A stretch of DNA of 64,000 nt from Floccularia luteovirens (lineage: Eukaryota > Basidiomycota > Agaricomycetes > Agaricales > Squamanitaceae): positions 1,364,001 to 1,428,000 of the forward strand of contig VSJF01000009.1 in assembly GCA_009739215.1 (NCBI GenBank), read 5' to 3'. Shown in pieces: positions 57,418 to 64,000 of the stretch. The notes under the pieces were generated by a model that searched no databases, was not told the DNA's origin, and saw only the letters and a list, made by a program, of their open reading frames with translations. Within the stretch, counting starts at the first letter, position 1, and each line of letters opens with the position of its first letter. Position numbers and translations under genes: made by a program.

Positions 57418-59165
57418 CTAAATGTACAGTACTTGTACGCGGTCCAAGTTCCACACCAATAGTACTGCCAACGTTGTTGTTGTTAGCATTTTCGCATTGG
57501 CTTGAAAACCAAAATTACGTATGTGAAATTGCTCACCAATGATCTCTTTTGTTGCAAGCATCAACCGATCCAGTCTATTGACGATACCACAAGCGGTGGA
57601 TACGCCTATGCCAACATCCTGTATGTTACAGTAAGTTTCAAATTCAAGTCTCTTCAAATTCTTTGTGGTTAACATCAAGACCATGATATATAACCATAGA
57701 TCTCTCGAGAAGTGGGCAGGGAGTAATTTGAGGCAGAGGGGTGCCATTTCTTAATGAAGATGACATCATGCCTGGCAGGTCAAATTTATGAAGAGAATGC
57801 ATCTATTATATATATAATAGCTTACTTATAACTGCGAGAATATCTCTCTTGGAACTTGGGGTCGATCAATCGAGTTAGCTGTCCCATAAATCTTATATAT
57901 CGTTCCAATCTTGGTTCGGTACTTGAACTTTCAATAGGTGAGAAACTTACATTGCCCAGTCGAACCTGTTTTCTGTGTCACCAATGTCAGTATAGTTATT
58001 AACGAGCGTTGTAAACGGAGCATTTTTACTGTACGCAAATGGGGCAGACGCTTTGATTAGGGAGGGTAGGCTCCACAAAACTTTAATAACAACACTTTAA
58101 ATTTCTGATACAAGGGGCAATGGAGCAACAGACATACCAGTAAATAACCCAGTTTTGATAGCGATAGTGTGTTTCCTCTACTGGGGCTTGACACAGCGTA
58201 ATATAAGTAGTGATTCATAATTTGTTCAATCCAGTTGCGTGGTGACTCGGATCGTCATCGTCGTTAGTTTCTGTATTTTCTGAAATTTCTCAGTGTATAA
58301 ATTTCTTTAGTGGTGTCCAGATCTGCTTGTGCCCGCGCTCTTGTTCCAAACGAACGACCTCATCTAGCTGTTCAATAATAAGACTTGAGAACGTCTAATA
58401 TCTGCACGGCCTTACGGACTTATTAAACTTACGGACTTATTAAACTGTACCATTTGAATCATGATATCAGGAAATCTGGGTAGGTGATGCATATAGAATG
58501 AACATTCTGCCCACAGATTGTTCTCGACAGTGGAAGGTTTGTGAGTTTTTCGACGTGTCTCCCAGTTGCACTAATTACCGTGTTTTGTAGGTCAACCCTA
58601 AGTCGTTATTAAAAAAGCCAAATGGACTGTTAAAATCGTTAGTCGAGATAGGGTTATTCTGTAGAAATATCAGTTGCAAAGAAGCCGTTATAAATACGAG
58701 TGCTATCATCAGCTTACTTAAGATCAGATAAACTTGAACAACAACGACCAAATAAGCAACAATGCCCGACATACAGAGGCAAGCAACCAATCTCATCCCA
58801 GACCTGGCGTGAAATAGCAAAGCACCAGCCGCGATGTCCCATGCTGAACGACTTTACATCGTGTTGCTCAGGTCTTTCGGAATCCAGAATGTACCACTTG
58901 ACTCAACACTCGCTTGTAATTCCAATCTGCCTTCACAAAAGAGAAGATGGGGGCGGTCTGTATATTTTCAGCTCTTATTGCTTTGCGTGATCTAAGTGTC
59001 TCGGCAGGATTCAGGAGCTAAATGGCGATAAGCCTTTTGTTGATAGTGTAGAGTATATGAAGGTAATACTACCCCCAAGCTGCTGAGCGCTATTATCTTA
59101 CTGCTGTTTTTGACAAGAGCTCCAAGAGCAAAGGGTTGAATCAGCACTTGAATGGTATGAACAAT
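57418..59165 (-). other. Possible unresolved minus-strand gene or relic
   Basis: Several protein-like stretches occur in one direction on the minus strand: hydrophobic GIVAYLVVVVQVYLILS (about 58750), IIEQLDEVVRLEQERGHKQ (about 58350), SLPSLIKASAPFAYSKNAP (about 58060) and NNYTDIGDTENRFDWA (about 57980). I could not join them into a gene and do not recognise the family. It may be real but poorly resolved, or decayed. Confidence 0.3.
58412..58445. repeat. 17-bp tandem duplication
   Basis: TTACGGACTTATTAAAC occurs twice in direct succession (58412-58428 and 58429-58445) without change. Confidence 0.8.
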
Positions 59166-59230
59166 CAGTAGAAATCCCGCAAACCAATAACAATTGCTAC
59201 AATTGTTATTGGTTTGCAAGGTTTCTACTG
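59166..59230. repeat. Near-perfect 65-bp palindrome
   Basis: The arms of 31 bases (59166-59196 and 59200-59230) pair with three mismatches around a 3-base loop. The core is GCAAACCAATAACAAT and its complement. The DNA or a transcript could form a strong hairpin. No coding role is seen. Confidence 0.75.
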
Positions 59231-59389
59231 TGGTGGAGTTGGAGTTCCAACTGAAGCTGCTCCTGTCATACTTTCAGCAAGGAGTGATATACACTTCAAG
59301 TGCAAGGTATGCATTTTGTTTTTGTTAGTGCGTCCCAAGTAACTCCAGATTACAGCCAAAGAGGCTCAGGCTCAGGACTTTCAAGAACC

Positions 59390-60370
59390 AACGGCCAAAT
59401 TTCATTCAACAGGAACGAAACACAATCCAGTCCAAGTTAGCCGCAACGAACTATTCCAGTCCCAATCCTCGTTCATCCTTCTTCGTCAACATCATACCCT
59501 AACCCTAACCCTCCCGCTTCTCCTAGGCACTCCGATACTTCGGTCCCGCCCATTACAATCCCGACATCTTCCAAACTCGCTTCAATGGCAACCTCTTGAA
59601 TGATACGAACGATTGTGTCAGATTCAAGCTCAGAAAGCAGGTCTATGCGGAAGCAAATTTACAGCCTTGCATACGAGGAGTGTCGTGGGTCTTTTAGCGC
59701 AGTAAGCTGGGTAATTCAAATAAGGATGGACCTGACTTTACACAACATTACTGGAATTGTACAATGCCCGCAATAAGCTGCAAGAAGCTTCGGATGTCCC
59801 TTTCAAATACTTGCCTGATCGCATGGAAGGCCAAGGCTCCAAGCTGAAACTGATCATCTATGTGGACGAATCCCGAATTTGACCTCGATAAAGCTCACAG
59901 GTGACAACAAAAAGCGGACGATGCTCGATTTTCTTGGATACGCTATTAATGAATGTAAAGACCATAGTCTCCTTGGAATTTTTTCTCTCAACTGTCCCTA
60001 CCTATGTCCCTCATCCGGAACCAAGAGCTGTCCCCCCAAGCGCCGGTACATCAGCGTTGATTTTGAGATTGGCCCTGCCGTTTTGTCCTGCTAAACTATG
60101 ATACTTAGAGAAAGAATAACCCTATTATTACAGAATCAGAAATGACGCTATTCGATATCTGCATGGTGGCCTTTTCGGTTCGTTTAGGAGGCCTGCTGTG
60201 AGTTGAGGTTCTCCATTGTAGTGAACAGTATGCATATATTGTGTTATACAGTTGGTGGACGAGATTCACAGATCCGCAAACCAGCGAGATTTATCGTTAT
60301 ATGGTCGAAGAAGTGCGTACAAACATAACAGTTAAACAAATGTCGGTGAAGTGGGGATAAATTGAGATTC
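59390..60370 (+). pseudogene. Decayed P-loop-NTPase-like agaric gene
   Basis: Pieces recall an agaric protein family with a Walker B-like segment: LKLIIYVDES (59850), then FFLSTVPTYVPHPEPRA and PSAG (about 59980-60045), then a segment near 60240-60300 (WWTRF...QTSEIYRYM), in order but with stops and frame changes. I recall the family only from its general pattern (FLSTN..., then a Pro/Ser segment, then RPLW.ARF). The N-terminus is not clear. Confidence 0.35.
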
Positions 60371-61813
60371 TCGGTCGAGTCTCCACCTAACACGGCCTCA
60401 AATGCTGGCCGGTATGGATCAAAGATCCGACGTCTGCCTACTTGTCAGGAAACTGGACATGGGATAATCTTGGCATTTCGAATAGATTTCCCGGATCCGG
60501 ATGTGAGAGATGGCTCTTTGGGTTCCTTGAACTTTAGTTTGCATTACAATTTTGGGGCAGCGGCCACTTTGAATGGGAGGTCCTCTACCTCAGGGGTTTG
60601 GGTTTGTTTATGGTGGCGTGTACGGCCCGTGGTGGTCTTGGGGGCCTTGGGGGTCCTCTGGGTTGCCGTATTAACCTTCTTTGACTGTGCTTATTGTTTC
60701 TTGCGACTGTTGAAAATAGCGGGAAGCAAGGTCTGCTACGGGACCTCCAGTGCACTATGGCTTCAAAACAAGTTGATTGTTGTGGGTCTTCCACTTGATC
60801 TTTACTTTAAATTTTTATTCAGCACCTGTACAATATCTCACAGTGTCCCCAAAACTGGTTACAATGTTGGATAGCTTATTTGGCATTGAGCTATGGGCAA
60901 AAACGCATGTTTTATCAGCAAGCTCACTAGACATATTTTTTATACGGTCAAATCAGACCTTTTTTTCATCAGGTACCACCTGTCGAATGCTCCCTAGATT
61001 CCATATATACGAAATTTTACGAGAACGGATACGTTTTCCATGAGATAGGTACGACATAAAGCTACTTGCAGAAATTTGATGTGATTGCCTCACTACCTTG
61101 GCCAACTTTATTGGAAACCGTTTGTAAACGGAAATGGTAACAGGTTCTGCCGCGCACAAAGCATGGCCTTGTTGACTTAACAAAACGCACAAGAACAAAC
61201 CTGATTTTCGAATCTCATCAGAGAAGGATCCAGTCCCTTCTTCACATACTTGTTAAGACGCCCATGGCCGCAAGACCTCACGGCGGCCGTTGCTACAAAT
61301 ATGTATGAAATATACAACATGTATACTTTCATTTGGATCCATTCCTCATATCGTTATGAATGTCCACCAATTGTGTGTGTACCCATTGTATGGTGCATGA
61401 GCTGTATCAGGTTTGATTTGATTTTTTCAGAATTAGAATTTGATGCCGGGGTACGATCGATTGTGTGCACATGCTGCTTTTCCAGTCTCGGTGCATTACA
61501 TACCCTACCTCGTCCCATGGTCTGTTCTTCTCGGATTCTCTTAAGGTAGCCCTGCCGGGGGTCTGAACTCATTATAATGGTATGTTTTAGCATCCGGATT
61601 CCGAAATAAGAACATAATCGTACATCTATTGCACCTTTCGGCCAAGAATTAATCTAAATGAGAACGATTACGGTAATAACATGTGGGATCTGGAGGCGTT
61701 TGTTAAAGCCTTTCAAAGTCTACGGACCAATTTGGGTGAGGGTGGTTAATTTGACACAACAGTTTGGACTTTACTGACGCTCATCAAGCTACAACTGTAC
61801 TGAAAACCTTACC
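60371..61813. other. Gene-poor stretch
   Basis: Open frames such as 60362-60874 (+) show no recognisable motif. No gene is supported. The last part should hold the promoter of the fucosyltransferase-like gene. Confidence 0.35.
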
Positions 61814-63476
61814 ATGCTGTTCAGACATATCGATTGGACATTGGCAATATCCCTCTTTCTATTCGTGACTGGAGTGTCGGTTCCTATACGTCAACATATC
61901 TTCACTTCCCAAGAGCTACAACATCGTTCCTGCTCTAAATTCATTTCACATCGATATTTCTGACCCTTCAAATTATGTTTTGGGCCCACCTACTGACGCG
62001 TTCGTAGGTGTGTATAATATGTACTTGTTGTCGACATCTAGTAACGAAAAATCTTCCAGACAATTTGCGAAACGACACATTTTATGTCACAACATGGAGC
62101 GGCGGGGGATTCAGTGGGTATTCAGGTTCTCAACTCGTTGATCTTTTTCAAACATACAGCTAGCAAACCAATTTATGGCTATGGTGAATCATTTGATTAT
62201 TCTGTTTGCTATGTGCTCATTGGAATCTCGTTACGACACAGGTCAACCTAATATTTCTGGGACAAATTTCTGATCGCATACCCATAATCCCTCCTTTCTT
62301 TCCAAACTCTCATATATGTATGCCCATCCTATTAAACCATTACTACCAACGTCCATAACCTTATTGATAACATAGCACGCTCGGCAACACACCTTGATTT
62401 TGGAGACGTATTCAACATGACCCATTTTCGAGTGGCCACACGCATTCCAGTACTCGAATGGCGTGATGTAAAAAAACCGCCAACGCCAGAAATCCCATTT
62501 TCTGACTCTGAGGTAGAGCATTTAGGTTGTTGGACAACAACTCCTGAGGAGAGGAATGCCGTAAGGACGGAACATGTATTCACTCACCTCGGTCTCGATG
62601 TGTCCTATTCAAGAGTTCCAAGATGGACGCGTTATGCATCCGACCAGAAGGAGTTATTCTTTTCCTCCTATGCAATGGGCAGCCTCATCTTTCCAGGGGA
62701 AAAAACAAATGGTTATAAGCTCATTGCCGAGTCTCCGTTGAAATCAACCTTACCACCTGACACGCATCTGTCCTGCTTTGATATGCTATACTACATATCA
62801 ACAGCACACAAGAGATATGAATGGGAAACTGTATGGTGTCCTGAGTGGCGATTTTATGGGAAATACTTGAAATTCACCGAGCCTCTCGTGGATCTCTCTA
62901 AATCGTACTTAAGGAGGGCTTTTATTAGCGACATAATTCCTCCTGTAAGCGTTGAATTTTTTTTAGAAAATAGTAGAAACAGACCACTGACATACTTTTC
63001 TCAGTTTATTGCAGTCCACATGCGCCATGGGGATTTCGAACCAGGTTGTTCGGATAAAGAAAACGTTTCCACAAAATGTTTCCCATCGATCTCAGCCTAC
63101 TCAAGGCATGTCAAAGAAATTCAAGACGAGTTGTTGGCGAAGAAGGGTATAAGCGTTACTGAAGTCCTAGTATCATCTGGTGAGTGTTAGAACTAATAAA
63201 CAAGGGAGTCTTTGCTGATGTTATCAATCAGACGAGGTAGTACCACAGTTTTGGTTAGATATAAAAGAAGTTGGATGGAGGTACATAAACCACACTGAGG
63301 AAATGACAGTCGAGAAATATGGGGATTGGTATCCGATACTAGTGGACGTTATAAGTCATAGTCAAGCGGATGGGTTTGTAGGAGTAAAGAGTTCTACGTT
63401 TAGTCTAGTGAGTCAGAAAAGGGTGGAGGATTGGCGACATTGTCCTACAGGGTTGATAGATAGAAATGAGCATTAG
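61814..63476 (+). CDS. O-fucosyltransferase-like glycosyltransferase
   Basis: The start MLFRHIDWTLAISLFLFVTG gives a signal peptide or anchor. Segments then follow in order: ALNSFHIDISDPSNYVLGPP; NLRNDTFYVTTWSGGGFSG; VNLIFLGQISDRIPIIPPF; HLDFGDVFNMTHF; and VLEWRDVKKP with LGCWTT. The long exon runs to 63180, contains FIAVHMRHGDFEPGC (the GDP-fucose-site HxRxxD-like motif), and is followed by an intron 63181-63231. The last exon holds DGFVGVKSSTFSLVSQKR and ends at 63476. The order matches the fungal O-fucosyltransferase-like family, secretory-pathway enzymes of poorly known substrate. The first intron(s), between about 61875 and 62225, are provisional. Confidence 0.72.
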
Positions 63477-64000
63477 TAATTGTAATAGCCAGTCACTGTG
63501 ACAAACAAAGGAATTCTGTGCTAAAAAACCGCTCAATCAATGCCAGTAACGCTAAACAAAAAGCAATGTGAAGTGCGGATCGGTGCAATTGTTCGTGAAC
63601 GTACTGTAAACCTCCTTATCAATCCATATCTTCTTCTTTCTCAGTCGCTTTGTCAAGATATGTGAGAGAAGGGTCCGGCCGATGTGTGACTGTGGGTTGA
63701 GGTTAGACTGCTACTATTAGGTCTCCGCCCACTTTCCGTTTGTCAAATCGATCAGTTAACGAGGGAATTGCAAGGCAGGACGATCAATATTTGGTGTGCC
63801 ATGGTAGTAGATGTCATTAGTGACCAGAAGGCATATACGTTTCCGACATTTTCTAATTCCTTGGACGTAGTCTATCTCACCTTTGATGAGTTCGAAGATA
63901 GTGTTGTGGGGGAATCATAAGGCAAAGAGAAGAACTGGAGCTTAAGATCAATTATGCATGTGTAGGCCTGACGTTTACATTCTTCTTTTGACAGCGTCAT
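63477..64000. other. Window end; possible 3' end of a minus-strand gene
   Basis: On the minus strand a short stretch (HRPDPSLTYLDKATEKEEDMD, stop near 63619) looks like the acidic C-terminus of a protein whose upstream exons would lie toward 64000. The evidence is too thin to assign a gene or family. Confidence 0.25.

Noticed and set aside
59497..59512. CCCTAACCCTAACCCT, telomere-like repeat
   Set aside because: Only about two and a half units, surrounded by ordinary sequence with coding genes on both sides; not a telomere, and too short to call an interstitial telomeric tract.
1..64000. CRISPR arrays, bacterial operons, rRNA and tRNA genes
   Set aside because: The intron-rich genes show a eukaryote. 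I saw no regularly spaced repeats and no rRNA. I could not scan for tRNAs rigorously by eye, so none is claimed.

Overview
The window looks like nuclear DNA of a mushroom-forming basidiomycete (Agaricomycetes). Genes are compact and carry many short introns (about 45-70 bases, GT...AG). The families fit: a fruit-body-type secreted protein array, an F-box cluster, a NACHT-WD40 NLR, DUF6534-like and seven-pass membrane proteins, a Crinkler-like kinase protein and an O-fucosyltransferase-like protein. The species cannot be named from this sequence. All functions are inferred from motifs I recognise; no database search was run.

Layout. 1-7.2 kb: three tandem copies (+) of a secreted two-repeat protein gene, with the spacers duplicated too. 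7.2-11.5 kb: F-box gene copies (-), mostly decayed. 13.3-15.4 kb: a mitochondrial SDH4-like gene with apparent frameshifts, then a dynamin relic. 15.6-18.3 kb: clean housekeeping genes (GDT1 family, LSM6) and an atypical homeodomain gene. 18.7-25.1 kb: a DUF6534-like membrane protein and a 1359-residue NACHT-WD40 receptor. 26-36.3 kb: more F-box copies, one split by a 122-bp MITE; fragments copied from the Rab and mannosidase loci; an alpha/beta hydrolase; a second MITE; and a 5'-truncated LINE. 36.5-40.3 kb: a Rab7-like GTPase with a long insertion and a GH47 alpha-mannosidase. 41.3-50.5 kb: a seven-pass membrane protein, a delta-12-type desaturase, VPS29 and a disordered protein. 51-55.3 kb: a Crinkler-like gene and an MFS transporter. 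55.3-64 kb: mostly unassigned DNA, a decayed P-loop gene and a fucosyltransferase-like gene.

How it fits together. Conserved cell-biology genes (LSM6, GDT1, VPS29, Rab7-like, GH47) form islands with coding models that close exactly in frame. Between them lie fast-changing accessory families (F-box, NLR, Crinkler, fruit-body-like) carrying duplications, mobile elements and pseudogenes. VPS29 (retromer) and the Rab7-like GTPase both act in endosome-vacuole traffic, and GH47 and the GDT1 family in the secretory pathway, but nothing shows they are co-regulated. The most notable structural signal is the mosaic duplication around 28-40 kb: an F-box / Rab-flank / mannosidase-fragment block repeats, with decay, the order seen at 34-40 kb. 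The most notable single gene is the Rab7-like GTPase with its insertion of roughly 190 residues between the NKxD and SAK motifs.
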